This document shows positions 39,728 through 48,279 of a DNA stretch of 48,279 nt, piece by piece. Source of the DNA: an uncultured Mediterranea sp. (GTDB taxonomy: Bacteria; Bacteroidota; Bacteroidia; Bacteroidales; Bacteroidaceae). The stretch lies in contig CAMACX010000022.1 in assembly GCA_945831575.1 (NCBI GenBank), positions 1 to 48,279 of the forward strand, in the 5' to 3' direction. The notes under the pieces were generated by a model that did not search any database, had not been told where the DNA came from, and worked only from the letters and a program-made list of their open reading frames with translations. How positions within the stretch are numbered: position 1 is the first letter of the stretch; each line of letters starts with the position of its first letter. A program made the translations under genes and the position numbers.

Positions 39728-42082
39728 ATGAAGCAGATTATCAGACATATCATCATCTTACTGCTGCTGGCAGCCTGCTCCACAACGAGCCACCTGCCAG
39801 AGGGCGAGCAGCTCTACACCGGACAGCGGGCTATGATCATCGACAATCCGCAGCCCACCCCCGTAGGCGAGACGGCCCTTGAAGAGGTGGAAGCCGCCCT
39901 GGCCACCGCACCCAACAACGCCTTCCTGGGCAGCTCCACCATGCGCTGGCCATTCCCTATGGGACTCTGGGTCTATAACGCCTTCGGACAGAAAGAGAAA
40001 GGAGTGGGCAAATGGATATTCAATAAGTTTGGTGCCAATCCCGTGCTACTCTCCAACGTCAACCCCGACATACGGGTCAAGGCAGCCAACAACCTGCTCC
40101 GCGACTACGGCTACTTCAACGGGCGCGTCAGCTACCAGACCTTCGTGGATAAGCGCGACTCGCTGAAGGTGAAGCTGCAATACACGGTGGATATGCGCAA
40201 CCCCTACATGATTGATACCGTGGAATATCGCGGATTTAATCCGCAGACCACCCGTATCATGGAGCTTGGTCGCCGCCGTTCACTCATCAGCCCGGGTGAA
40301 CAGTTTAACGTGCTCGATCTGGATGGCGAGCGCACCCGCATCAGTACCCTGCTGCGCAACGTGGGTTGCTACTACTTCCGTCCCGACTACCTGACCTACC
40401 AGGCCGATACCACCCTGGTGCGGGGAGGCCATGTGGCCATGCGGTTAGTTCCCGTCGAGGGGATGCCTCCCGTAGCCGAAAAGGTGTTCTACGAAGGGAA
40501 GCGCTCCTTCTGGCTTCTGGGCCGCGGTGGAGAGATTCCCAACGACAGCGTGCAGTACCGCGACCTCACCATCCACTACTACAACAAGCTGCAGGTACGC
40601 CCCAACATGCTCTACCGCTGGGTCAACTACCAGGGGTTCCGCCGCAAGCAGGCCGTACAGGATAGTGCCGGCATCTCCCGCCGGCGCGACTTCATGCACC
40701 GATACAGCCTCTACCGCCAGACACGCATCCAGGAGCGACTGGCCAACGTGGGCATCTTCAAATATACCGAGATGCAATACATTCCACGCGATACCACCTT
40801 CCGGAAAGACACCCTCGACCTGCGCATGGTCGCTGCTCTAGACAAGCCCTACGATGCAGAATTTGACTTCAACCTGAAGATGAAGAGCAACAACCAGACC
40901 GGACCGGGTGCCTCCTTTACGGTGACAAAGAACAACGTCTTCGGCGGTGGCGAAAGCTGGAACGTCAAGCTCTACGGCTCCTACGAATGGCAGACGGGAA
41001 AGAACAAATCCTCGCTGATGAACAGCTACGAGATGGGACTCTCCTCTGCCATCACCTTCCCGCGCATTGTCTTCCCCCGGATGGGCGACCGCGAATACGA
41101 CTTCCCGGCCACCACCACCTTCAAGCTCTACGCCGACCACCTGAACCGGGCGAAGTACTACCAGATGCTGGCCTTCGGAGGCAACGTGACCTACGACTTC
41201 AAACCGGTACCCACCATGAAGCACAGCATCACCCCCTTTCGGCTCACTTTCAATGTGCTCTCTGGTCAGACGGAGGCCTTCAAGCAGCTGCAAGCGGAGA
41301 ATCCGGCCCTCTACACCAGTCTGCAGGACCAGTTTATCCCCGTAATGGAATACACCTTCACCTACGACAACGCCTCGGTGCGCGGCAAGCGCAACCCCAT
41401 CTGGTGGCAGACCACCGTAGCCTCGGCAGGCAACGTCACCTCCCTGGTCTATTGGATGGCCGGCAAGAGCGTGCGCGAGAAGGGGAAGAAGATGCTCGGC
41501 GTACCCTTTGCCCAATACCTCAAGCTGAATACTGAGTTCCGCTACAATTACCGCATCAGCAAGGGGCAGAGCCTGGCGACCCGCGTGGCAGCAGGTGTCA
41601 TACGGGCTTACGGCAACGCCTCAGCAGCACCTTATACCGAACAGTTCTACGTGGGGGGTGCCAACAGCTTGCGTGCCTTCTCCACCCGCAGCATCGGCCC
41701 GGGAGGCTACGTGCCCAGCGATGACAAGCGCTACGCCTACATCAACCACGTGGGCGACGTTCGCCTGGAGGCCAATGCCGAATACCGCTTCCACCTCATT
41801 GCTGACCTCCACGGAGCGCTCTTCCTGGATGCCGGCAACGTCTGGCTGCTGCGCAACGACCCCGCACGACCCGGCGGCAGACTGACCCTGAATGATTTAC
41901 CCAAACAGATAGCCCTCGGCACAGGAGTGGGCCTGCGCTACGACCTCGACTTTCTGGTGTTTCGCCTGGACCTGGGCGTAGCACTCCACGATCCTTACGA
42001 CACAGGCAAGAGCGGCTACTACAACATCCCCAAGTTCAGCGACGGACTGGCACTCCACTTTGCCATCGGCTATCCTTTCTAA
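39728..42082 (+). CDS. tamL: TamA-like Omp85/BamA-family outer membrane protein, lipoprotein form (TamL)
   Basis: The outer-membrane partner of TamB. The 784-aa protein has a lipoprotein signal with lipobox LAAC (Cys near 18), which classical TamA lacks and which is the feature of the Bacteroidetes TamL variant. POTRA-like repeats follow (VSYQTFVDKRDSLKVKLQYT, YMIDTVEYRGFNPQTTRIME), then a 16-strand-type Omp85 barrel with PYTEQFYVGGANSLRAFSTR (the conserved loop-6 GGxxSxRG-like region, here NSLRAF) and a C-terminal strand ending ALHFAIGYPF. It starts 6 bp after tamB. An upstream in-frame GTG is possible but would lengthen the signal by only two residues. Confidence 0.9.
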   Translation: MKQIIRHIIILLLLAACSTTSHLPEGEQLYTGQRAMIIDNPQPTPVGETALEEVEAALATAPNNAFLGSSTMRWPFPMGLWVYNAFGQKEKGVGKWIFNKFGANPVLLSNVNPDIRVKAANNLLRDYGYFNGRVSYQTFVDKRDSLKVKLQYTVDMRNPYMIDTVEYRGFNPQTTRIMELGRRRSLISPGEQFNVLDLDGERTRISTLLRNVGCYYFRPDYLTYQADTTLVRGGHVAMRLVPVEGMPPVAEKVFYEGKRSFWLLGRGGEIPNDSVQYRDLTIHYYNKLQVRPNMLYRWVNYQGFRRKQAVQDSAGISRRRDFMHRYSLYRQTRIQERLANVGIFKYTEMQYIPRDTTFRKDTLDLRMVAALDKPYDAEFDFNLKMKSNNQTGPGASFTVTKNNVFGGGESWNVKLYGSYEWQTGKNKSSLMNSYEMGLSSAITFPRIVFPRMGDREYDFPATTTFKLYADHLNRAKYYQMLAFGGNVTYDFKPVPTMKHSITPFRLTFNVLSGQTEAFKQLQAENPALYTSLQDQFIPVMEYTFTYDNASVRGKRNPIWWQTTVASAGNVTSLVYWMAGKSVREKGKKMLGVPFAQYLKLNTEFRYNYRISKGQSLATRVAAGVIRAYGNASAAPYTEQFYVGGANSLRAFSTRSIGPGGYVPSDDKRYAYINHVGDVRLEANAEYRFHLIADLHGALFLDAGNVWLLRNDPARPGGRLTLNDLPKQIALGTGVGLRYDLDFLVFRLDLGVALHDPYDTGKSGYYNIPKFSDGLALHFAIGYPF

Positions 42083-42102
42083 CTCCTCAACACGAAAACA
42101 AA

Positions 42103-42285
42103 ATGCAAAAGAGACATCTCTCCCATACACAGATCATCTGCATCGCGCTGCTCTGGCTGGCCCTATGCTACATCGTACTCACCAGCGCCCAACGCATTGA
42201 CGGGCCCACAGTGGTCACCCTCCTGATGTCAGCAGCCCTGGTATTCATCCCAGTCATCAAGGCCTGGAAACGCAAGGAGGAATAA
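42103..42285 (+). CDS. Small two-helix inner membrane protein, unknown function
   Basis: A 60-aa protein beginning MQKRHLSHTQIICIALLWLA. Two hydrophobic segments (about 10-28 and 35-53) flank a short polar loop (SAQRIDGPT), and the end KAWKRKEE is basic, giving a hairpin with both ends in the cytoplasm. It starts 20 bp after tamL, so it is likely the third gene of the tam operon. I do not recognise a family. A role linked to TamB/TamL is suggested only by position. Confidence 0.7.
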   Translation: MQKRHLSHTQIICIALLWLALCYIVLTSAQRIDGPTVVTLLMSAALVFIPVIKAWKRKEE

Positions 42286-42300
42286 AAAATGGCCGATATA

Positions 42301-42332
42301 CTTGCAGGAGACGAACAGAATGCGTAGCTTTG
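42301..42332 (+). promoter_or_regulatory. Promoter of the methyltransferase gene
   Basis: CTTG (42301-42304), 20 bp, then TAGCTTTG (42325-42332), a full -7 match. The start near 42339 leaves a leader of about 170 nt. Confidence 0.65.
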
Positions 42333-42368
42333 CAGCGGATGAAGAACTATATGGATATTGTAAAGTAA

Positions 42369-42406
42369 ACAATTTGCCACTATCCTAATAAGATAGAGCA
42401 AATTGT
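42369..42406 (+). promoter_or_regulatory. Structured leader RNA before the methyltransferase
   Basis: ACAATTTGC pairs perfectly with GCAAATTGT, and inside it CTATC pairs with GATAG around a CTAATAA loop, all within the leader. Between this and the ATG (42407-42511) further weak GC-containing folds are possible. No U run follows, so it is not a simple terminator. Regulatory use is inferred. Confidence 0.5.
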
Positions 42407-42511
42407 CCCTTAGTTGGATTACTCTGGTAACAGCTTCGGCGACTGGAGCAAATCTGTTTTGTATCATTTCTATTCAATTTTTAAAAGAAAACAACAATCA
42501 AAAACTTTACA

Positions 42512-43297
42512 ATGATGAATAACGAACAAGAGAACAACAATTCCATACACGACTTCGACTTTAGCCTAATCTGTGAATACTTCTCCTCACTCCACCGCCA
42601 AGGGCCAGGCAGTGATGAAGTCACCCGGCAAGCTTTAAGTCTAATCCCTGCTCTACACGAGGGGGCCTCGGTGGCTGACCTGGGTTGCGGCACGGGCACA
42701 CAGACACTCAGCCTTGCCCAACATACCATGGCGGACGTCACCGGACTCGACCTCTTTCCGCAATTCATCGACCAACTGAACCAACGCAGTCGCGATGCAG
42801 GCCTCAGCCACCGGCTCAGAGGCATTGTGGGCGACATGGGTCAGCTGCCTTTTGAACGAGCATCACTCGACCTCATCTGGAGTGAAGGGGCCATCTACAA
42901 CATCGGATTTGAAAAGGGCATCGAGCTTTGGAAATCGTTCCTCAAGCCAGGCGGTTGGCTGGCCGTCAGCGAGGCTACCTGGCTCACCGACCAACGTCCG
43001 CAAGAGATTGAGCTATTCTGGATGGACGCCTATCCCGAGATTGACACGGTAGAGCGGAAGCTCAAGCAGCTGGAAGAGCATGGATACCAACAAGTCAGCT
43101 ACTTCACCTTACCTGATAGTTGCTGGACCACTAACTTCTACCTGCCGCAGCAGGAGGCCCAGCGGTTGTTTCTGCAACGCCATCCCGACAACCCCACGGC
43201 GCAGATGCTCGTAGCCAACCAGCGCCACGAGGCTGAGCTCTTCAGTAAGTATCACAACGACTATGGCTACACCTTCTTCGTAGCCCAACGCCCATAA
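42512..43297 (+). CDS. Class I SAM-dependent methyltransferase
   Basis: Transfers a methyl group from S-adenosylmethionine to an unknown, probably small-molecule, acceptor. The 261-aa protein has motif I VADLGCGTGTQTLSLAQ (about 54-70), an acidic motif II DVTGLDLFPQFID, motif post-II GIVGDMGQLPFE and SLDLIWSEGAIYNIGFEKGI, a pattern of the Methyltransf_11/25 type. A second ATG follows the first at once and either could be used. It has its own promoter and long leader. No neighbour reveals its pathway. Confidence 0.88.
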   Translation: MMNNEQENNNSIHDFDFSLICEYFSSLHRQGPGSDEVTRQALSLIPALHEGASVADLGCGTGTQTLSLAQHTMADVTGLDLFPQFIDQLNQRSRDAGLSHRLRGIVGDMGQLPFERASLDLIWSEGAIYNIGFEKGIELWKSFLKPGGWLAVSEATWLTDQRPQEIELFWMDAYPEIDTVERKLKQLEEHGYQQVSYFTLPDSCWTTNFYLPQQEAQRLFLQRHPDNPTAQMLVANQRHEAELFSKYHNDYGYTFFVAQRP

Positions 43298-43347
43298 GCC
43301 GTCAGACTAGTAATCATAACAATAACTCATTAATTAACAACGTAACT

Positions 43348-43743
43348 ATGGCACATCGTCTGAATACCAACAAACAATTCATGATAGGCAATGGCATACT
43401 GGCCTTTGCGGTCATCTTTGTAGTCGTCATCTTCGTCTATATGAGCATGCGCCTGCAACAGCAGAAGAGTAAGGAGCGGAAGTTCATCGACCAATACACC
43501 TTCGTGCTCGAGTCGGGCTTTGCGGGCGACTCGCTCTCGCTACTCATCAACGACAGCCTCATCCTCTGCACACGGGTAGTAGAAGAACCACTTACCGTTA
43601 AGGCCCAACGCTTTGCCGAACAGAGCGCATTGATGCTCGTGGACCATGCCACAGATGGACTTTCCATCATCGAATTGAGTGAAAAAGGAGGCATTTACAG
43701 CCTCCGAAAAGAGGGAAATGAGGTAAAACACACTGTTAAATAA
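43348..43743 (+). CDS. Single-pass membrane protein, unknown function
   Basis: A 131-aa protein with a short cytoplasmic start (MAHRLNTNKQFMIGNG), one strong transmembrane helix (about 17-33), and a mixed alpha/beta region likely outside the cytoplasm (QYTFVLESGFAGDSLSLLIN, DSLILCTRVVEEPLTVKAQR, and a SLRKEGNEVKHTVK end). The charge pattern suggests a signal anchor. It lies 50 bp after the methyltransferase and just before the rimP promoter. I do not recognise a family. Confidence 0.75.
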   Translation: MAHRLNTNKQFMIGNGILAFAVIFVVVIFVYMSMRLQQQKSKERKFIDQYTFVLESGFAGDSLSLLINDSLILCTRVVEEPLTVKAQRFAEQSALMLVDHATDGLSIIELSEKGGIYSLRKEGNEVKHTVK

Positions 43744-43762
43744 CATTTTTTCTCTTTAATGT

Positions 43763-43793
43763 TTTGTAGATGACTAGATTATTACTACCTTTG
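43763..43793 (+). promoter_or_regulatory. Promoter of rimP-nusA-infB
   Basis: TTTG (43763-43766), exactly 19 bp, TACCTTTG (43786-43793): both boxes perfect. Start expected near 43800, with a leader of about 80 nt. Confidence 0.88.
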
Positions 43794-43813
43794 CAACCGC
43801 AGTGGTGATTCAG

Positions 43814-43840
43814 AGGAGGGGCAAGTTGCTCCTCCTTTTT
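43814..43840 (+). terminator. Early terminator/attenuator in the rimP leader
   Basis: AGGAGGGGCA pairs with TGCTCCTCCT (one G-U) around a 3-nt loop and runs straight into a T run (TTTTT) then G. It begins only about 14 nt after the predicted start, so most transcripts would stop unless antitermination occurs. It may alternatively end the upstream gene. Confidence 0.75.
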
Positions 43841-43881
43841 GTTAGCAGTCACCGAAAACAACAGAAACAAGAAAAGAGACT

Positions 43882-44349
43882 ATGATTGAAAAAGAAACGG
43901 TAAAAAGCCTTGTAAACCAATGGCTGGAAGGAAAAGAGTATTTTCTCACAGATTTGAGCGTCAGCGCTGACAACCGCATCGTGGTGGAAATCGACCACAA
44001 GGAGGGTGTCTGGATTGACGACTGCGTTAACCTGAGCCGATACATCGATCAGCACCTCGACCGCGAAGTAGAGGACTATGAACTGGAAGTGGGCTCAGCC
44101 GGCATCGGACAGCCTTTCAAAGTGCTGCAGCAGTACCTTAATCACGTCGGCCAGCAGGTGGAAGTCCTGACCAACGGCGGCGAGAAGCTGCGCGGCCTGC
44201 TGAAAGAGGCTAGTGAGGAGGGCATCACCCTTACCGTAACCGTCAAAGTGAAGGAAGAGGGCATGAAGCGCCCCAAGCTGCAGGAGCAGGATAAGCAATT
44301 CTCTTTCAACGACATCAAGCAGACACAGTACGTCATAGATTATAAATAA
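43882..44349 (+). CDS. rimP: Ribosome maturation factor RimP
   Basis: RimP assists late assembly of the 30S subunit. The 155-aa protein has the N-terminal domain ending in NRIVVEIDHKEGVWIDDCVN LSRYID-like region (about 33-57), the family's DYELEVGSAGIGQPFKVLQQ segment, and the C-terminal Sm-like domain (VEVLTNGGEKLRGLLKEASE). Length is normal. It is first in rimP-nusA-infB, 30 bp before nusA, the classical order in bacteria. Confidence 0.93.
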   Translation: MIEKETVKSLVNQWLEGKEYFLTDLSVSADNRIVVEIDHKEGVWIDDCVNLSRYIDQHLDREVEDYELEVGSAGIGQPFKVLQQYLNHVGQQVEVLTNGGEKLRGLLKEASEEGITLTVTVKVKEEGMKRPKLQEQDKQFSFNDIKQTQYVIDYK

Positions 44350-44378
44350 AATCTCAGAAACTAAAAAACAATATATAT

Positions 44379-45647
44379 ATGGCCAAGAAAGAAGAAACCG
44401 TAAGCTTAATCGACACCTTTGCCGAGTTTAAGGAATTGAAGAACATCGACCGCCCCACGCTTGTCAACGTGCTGGAAGAGTCGTTCAGAAGCGTAATTGC
44501 CAAGATGTTTGGCTCAGATGAAAACTACGACGTTATTGTCAATCCCGACAAGGGCGACTTCGAGATCTATCGCAACCGCACCATCGTGCCCGACGACCAA
44601 CTGGCCGATGCCAACAAGGAGATTACCTTGAGCGAAGCACACCAGATAGACCCCAGCTATGAGGTGGGTGAAGAGGTGACTGACCCCGTGGATTTCCTCA
44701 AATTTGGTCGCCGCGCCATCCTCAACCTGCGACAGGCACTGGCCGGAAAAATCCTGGAACTGGAGAAAGACAGCCTATATAATAAATATGTAGATAAGGT
44801 GGGCACCATCATCAGCGCAGAGGTCTATCAGATCTGGAAGAAGGAGATGCTGCTTATCGACGACGAAGGCAACGAGCTGCTGCTGCCCAAGACGGAACAG
44901 ATTCCCTCAGACTACTACCGCAAAGGCGAGACAGCCCGTGCGCTGGTGCTGCGCGTGGATAACACCAACAACAATCCCAAGATTATCCTGAGCCGCACCG
45001 CTCCCCTCTTCCTGCAACGCCTGTTCGAACAGGAGGTGCCCGAGATTGCCGATGGCCTCATCACCATCAAGAAGGCCGCACGCATCCCCGGCGAACGGGC
45101 CAAGATCGCCGTGGAGAGCTACGATGACCGCATTGACCCCGTAGGAGCCTGCGTAGGTGTGAAGGGTAGCCGCATCCACGGCATCGTACGCGAGCTGCGC
45201 AACGAGAACATCGACGTCATCAGCTACACGCAGAACCCCACCCTCTTCATCCAGCGTGCCTTGAGCCCAGCCCACGTTATGAGCGCCAACATCAAGCTCG
45301 ATGAGGAGAACCACCGCGCGGAAGTAGTGCTCAAGCCTGAAGAGGTATCACTGGCCATCGGTAAGGGAGGCCTCAACATCAAGCTGGCCTCAATGATTAC
45401 CGAATATACCATCGACGTCTTCCGCGAAGCAGAACCCAATGCTCCTGCACCCGAAGAGGATATCTATCTGGATGAATTCCGCGATGAGATTGACGGCTGG
45501 GTGATTGACGCCATCAAGAGTGTGGGTCTGGAGACGGCACGCGACGTGCTCAATGCCTCGCGCGAGATATTGGCTGAGAAGGCCGACCTGGAAGACGAGA
45601 CCATCGACGAGGTCATCCGTGTACTCAAGAAAGAGTTTGAGGACTAA
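44379..45647 (+). CDS. nusA: Transcription termination/antitermination protein NusA
   Basis: NusA binds RNA polymerase and RNA, controls pausing and hairpin termination, and takes part in antitermination with NusB, S10 and NusG. The 422-aa protein has the N-terminal polymerase-binding domain ([20 protein letters not shown], about 7-130), the S1 domain ([20 protein letters not shown]), KH1 ([20 protein letters not shown]) and KH2 ([20 protein letters not shown]). It has no long C-terminal acidic repeats, as usual in Bacteroidetes. It is 38 bp ahead of infB. NusA could act on the hairpin in its own leader. Confidence 0.96.
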   Translation: MAKKEETVSLIDTFAEFKELKNIDRPTLVNVLEESFRSVIAKMFGSDENYDVIVNPDKGDFEIYRNRTIVPDDQLADANKEITLSEAHQIDPSYEVGEEVTDPVDFLKFGRRAILNLRQALAGKILELEKDSLYNKYVDKVGTIISAEVYQIWKKEMLLIDDEGNELLLPKTEQIPSDYYRKGETARALVLRVDNTNNNPKIILSRTAPLFLQRLFEQEVPEIADGLITIKKAARIPGERAKIAVESYDDRIDPVGACVGVKGSRIHGIVRELRNENIDVISYTQNPTLFIQRALSPAHVMSANIKLDEENHRAEVVLKPEEVSLAIGKGGLNIKLASMITEYTIDVFREAEPNAPAPEEDIYLDEFRDEIDGWVIDAIKSVGLETARDVLNASREILAEKADLEDETIDEVIRVLKKEFED

Positions 45648-45685
45648 TCCACCTATTTTCCAAATCCCTAATCCCTGATATTAGA

Positions 45686-48279
45686 ATGACAATAAGGCTT
45701 AATAAAGTTACCCGCGACCTGAATGTAGGCATCTCCACCATCGTGGAATTCCTGCAAAAGAAGGGATTTACCGTGGAGGCAAATCCGAACACGAGAATTA
45801 GTGAAGAACAATACGCCCTGCTGGCCAAGGAGTTCAGCAGCGATAAGGACCTGCGCCTGAAGTCGGAGAAGTTGACCCGCGACTCACGCAACAACCGCCG
45901 GGACAACGCCGCCGAAGAGGTGCGTACAGAGACTCCCGCGCGTGAGGCCTTCAAGCCGAAACCCGCTGCACAGCAGGCAGCGACTCAACAACCTGTTGCA
46001 ACGCCCAAGGAGGAAGCAAAACCGGTTACCGAACAGAAGGAAGTAAAGGAGACGCAAGCCCCCTCCACTCCCAAAACAGTTGACGCAACACCTGTAGTCG
46101 AGCCAAAGCAACCAGAAGCCCCTCAGCAACCTGTACAGCAGCAAGCAGAAGAGAAGAAGCAGTCCGTGGCATCCGCACAGCAGCAAGCAGCCCAGGCTCA
46201 GGAGCAGACCACTCAGGCACAGCCCAAACAGCCTACTGCCGCCGAGCAGCAACAACCCAAGCCTGCGGCACAGCAGCCTGCTGCCGCCGAGAGACCGCAG
46301 GTGGAAGTCCAAAAGCCGCAACAGGCTCAATCCGCTAAGCAAACTGCTAAGCCAACTTCTGCACAACCAGCCCCCTCTGCACAGCCCCAAGCCAGTGCTT
46401 CCCCAAAGGAGGAACCCCACCAGACTGCCGAAGTAGCCTCCGAGCCGGCCACGGAGGCCAAGCCTGCGGCTGAGGCGAAGCCGGCTGAGCCGGCCAAGCA
46501 GGAAGAGGCTAAAGAAGAGACCATCTTCAAGATTGCCCGCACCGAACCGGTGAGCAAGATTAACGTCATTGGCCGCATCGATCTGGCTGCGCTCAACCAG
46601 AGCACCCGTCCGAAGAAGAAATCCAAGGAGGAGCGTAAGAAGGAGCGCGAAGAGAAGGAGCGCCAGCGCATGGACCAACGTAAGCAGATGAAGGAGGCCA
46701 TCATGAAGGAGATTCGCCGCGATGACAACTCCAAGAGCGACTCAGCCTCGAATGACTCAAAGAAGAAACGTGCCCGCATCAATAAGGATCGAGTGGAGAT
46801 AGAAGAGATGCGTTCATCAGGAAACAACCGTGGTGACCGCCGCAAAGACGAGCGCAACGAACGCGGAGAGCGGGGTGAGCGGGGCGACCGCAACGAACGC
46901 AATCAGCAAGGCAAGCGTAACAAAGACCGCAACAACAAGCAGCAGGCCATCCAGCGCGAAGTCAATGAAGAGGACGTAGCACGTCAGGTTAAAGAGACCT
47001 TGGCCCGTCTCACTTCGAAGGGCGGAAAGAGTAAAGCAGCCAAGTATCGCAAAGAGAAGCGTGAGATGGCTGCTGAGCGCAACGAGGAGATGGAAAAGCG
47101 CGAAATGGCTGACAGCAAGGTACTGAAGCTGACGGAATTTGTGACGGCCAACGAGCTGGCCTCAATGATGGACATCTCTGTGACGCAGGTCATTGCCACC
47201 TGCATGAGCGTGGGTATCATGGTCTCCATCAACCAACGCCTGGATGCCGAGACCATCAACCTGGTAGCCGAAGAGTTTGGCTTCAAGACGGAATACGTCA
47301 GCGCAGAGGTGGCACAGGCCATCGTGGAAGAGGAAGATGCAGAAGAGGACCTGGAGCCCCGTGCGCCGATTGTCACCGTCATGGGTCACGTCGATCACGG
47401 TAAGACCTCACTGCTCGACTACATCCGCAAGGCCAACGTGATTGCCGGTGAGGCTGGTGGTATCACCCAGCACATCGGTGCCTACCACGTGACATTGGAG
47501 GATGGCCGTGTCATCACCTTCCTCGACACACCGGGTCACGAGGCCTTCACTGCCATGCGTGCCCGTGGTGCCAAGGTGACCGACATCGCCATCATCATCG
47601 TGGCTGCCGATGACAACGTGATGCCTCAGACCAAGGAGGCCATCAACCACGCCATGGCTGCCGGTGTACCCATCGTATTCGCCATCAACAAGATTGATAA
47701 GCCAGCCGCCAACCCCGATAAGATCAAGGAGGAGCTGGCCAACATGAACTTCCTCGTAGAGGACTGGGGCGGTAAGTACCAGAGTCAGGACATCTCGGCC
47801 AAGAAGGGTATTGGCGTGAACGAACTGATGGAGAAGGTACTGCTCGAGGCCGAGATGCTGGAGCTGAAGGCCAATCCCCACCGCAAGGCCACGGGTAGCA
47901 TCATCGAGTCCAGCCTGGATAAGGGCCGCGGCTACGTGGCTACGGTGCTCGTCAGCAACGGTACCCTGCATGTGGGCGACATCGTGCTGGCTGGTACTCA
48001 CTACGGTCGCGTAAAGGCCATGTTCAACGAACGCAACCAGCGCATGACTGAGGCCGGACCGGCTACCCCAGCCTTGATTCTTGGCCTGAACGGAGCACCA
48101 GCAGCAGGTGATACCTTCCACGTGATAGATACGGATCAGGAGGCACGCGAGATTGCCAATAAGCGCGAGCAGCTGCAACGCGAACAGGGTCTGCGCACGC
48201 AGAAGATGCTGACCCTCGACGAGGTGGGCCGCCGTCTGGCATTGGGCGACTTCCACGAGCTGAACATCATCGTCAAGGG
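45686..48279 (+). CDS. infB: Translation initiation factor IF-2 (partial, C-terminus outside window)
   Basis: IF-2 places initiator tRNA on the 30S subunit and promotes subunit joining with GTP. The open frame from ATG 45686 ([20 protein letters not shown]) runs to the window end, 864 codons. An N-terminal IF2_N domain (about 1-55) is followed by a long disordered stretch rich in Pro, Ala, Gln and Lys (about 90-275), a basic Arg/Lys/Glu stretch (about 310-470), a second IF2_N-like domain, and the G domain: GHVDHGKTS (about 568), [12 protein letters not shown]. Domain 2 is entered before the cut. The initiator tRNA it uses is encoded at 24661-24733. Confidence 0.96.
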   Translation, partial: MTIRLNKVTRDLNVGISTIVEFLQKKGFTVEANPNTRISEEQYALLAKEFSSDKDLRLKSEKLTRDSRNNRRDNAAEEVRTETPAREAFKPKPAAQQAATQQPVATPKEEAKPVTEQKEVKETQAPSTPKTVDATPVVEPKQPEAPQQPVQQQAEEKKQSVASAQQQAAQAQEQTTQAQPKQPTAAEQQQPKPAAQQPAAAERPQVEVQKPQQAQSAKQTAKPTSAQPAPSAQPQASASPKEEPHQTAEVASEPATEAKPAAEAKPAEPAKQEEAKEETIFKIARTEPVSKINVIGRIDLAALNQSTRPKKKSKEERKKEREEKERQRMDQRKQMKEAIMKEIRRDDNSKSDSASNDSKKKRARINKDRVEIEEMRSSGNNRGDRRKDERNERGERGERGDRNERNQQGKRNKDRNNKQQAIQREVNEEDVARQVKETLARLTSKGGKSKAAKYRKEKREMAAERNEEMEKREMADSKVLKLTEFVTANELASMMDISVTQVIATCMSVGIMVSINQRLDAETINLVAEEFGFKTEYVSAEVAQAIVEEEDAEEDLEPRAPIVTVMGHVDHGKTSLLDYIRKANVIAGEAGGITQHIGAYHVTLEDGRVITFLDTPGHEAFTAMRARGAKVTDIAIIIVAADDNVMPQTKEAINHAMAAGVPIVFAINKIDKPAANPDKIKEELANMNFLVEDWGGKYQSQDISAKKGIGVNELMEKVLLEAEMLELKANPHRKATGSIIESSLDKGRGYVATVLVSNGTLHVGDIVLAGTHYGRVKAMFNERNQRMTEAGPATPALILGLNGAPAAGDTFHVIDTDQEAREIANKREQLQREQGLRTQKMLTLDEVGRRLALGDFHELNIIVK

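Noticed and set aside
42289..42324. Short leader peptide before the methyltransferase
   Set aside because: The 12-codon frame starting at the ATG near 42289 ends before the predicted transcription start, so it would not be on the message.
42369..42511. Known SAM riboswitch class
   Set aside because: I could not match the leader to the core of any SAM riboswitch by eye; only a candidate leader structure is reported.
45884..46678. 264-aa minus-strand Leu/Gly-rich ORF
   Set aside because: Antisense to the Pro/Ala/Gln-rich and lysine-rich region of infB; composition is an artefact of that repeat.

Overview
The window is a piece of a Bacteroidales chromosome (Bacteroides/Prevotella-like). The evidence is the pair of SusC and SusD outer-membrane proteins, a lipoprotein TamA homologue next to TamB, starts without Shine-Dalgarno sequences, and several promoters with the Bacteroidetes -33/-7 signature (TTTG, 19 bp, TAnnTTTG). 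Protein lengths of the housekeeping genes (RpoB 1270 aa, RpoC 1431 aa, EF-G 705 aa) fit this order. Genus cannot be fixed by reading alone.

Region 1 (1-18218, minus strand) is a core translation/transcription block. In transcription order it runs: rpsU-xerC-hpf; then tRNA-Thr(UGU), tRNA-Tyr, tRNA-Thr(GGU), tuf, tRNA-Trp, secE, nusG, rplK, rplA, rplJ, rplL, rpoB, rpoC; a clear terminator; then the str operon rpsL, rpsG, fusA, rpsJ, with rpsJ cut by the window start. RNA hairpins sit at tuf/tRNA-Trp, rplL/rpoB and fusA/rpsJ.

Region 2 (18219-24660) holds a lone susC-susD pair with its own promoter and no enzyme genes, followed upstream by about 1.4 kb that is nearly gene-free and rich in repeats. 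This holds a 284-bp segment bounded by perfect inverted repeats made of three GTTAC units (a further solo copy lies beyond susD), a short membrane-protein ORF, a tRNA-like fragment, an 84-nt hairpin with a competing hairpin beside it, and five tandem 22-bp palindromic units.

Region 3 (24661-32821): initiator tRNA (minus strand), divergent from a plus-strand run tetR, fabG, RluA-type pseudouridine synthase and S9 peptidase. A hairpin-rich 960-bp intergenic stretch follows, then a cyclophilin lipoprotein and a MATE transporter.

Region 4 (32822-35158) looks like a small accessory island: direct repeats, a decayed C-terminal fragment of an AlbA_2/Schlafen-type ATP-binding protein, and an AT-richer HipB-HipA-type toxin-antitoxin pair on the minus strand.

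Region 5 (35159-48279, plus strand): tamB, tamL (TamA-like), a 60-aa membrane protein, a methyltransferase with a structured leader, a 131-aa single-pass membrane protein, and the rimP-nusA-infB operon whose leader contains an early terminator. infB runs off the window end. The most unusual material is non-coding: the GTTAC elements, the palindromic tandem array and the early terminator ahead of rimP. No complete new multi-gene defence or mobile system is visible.
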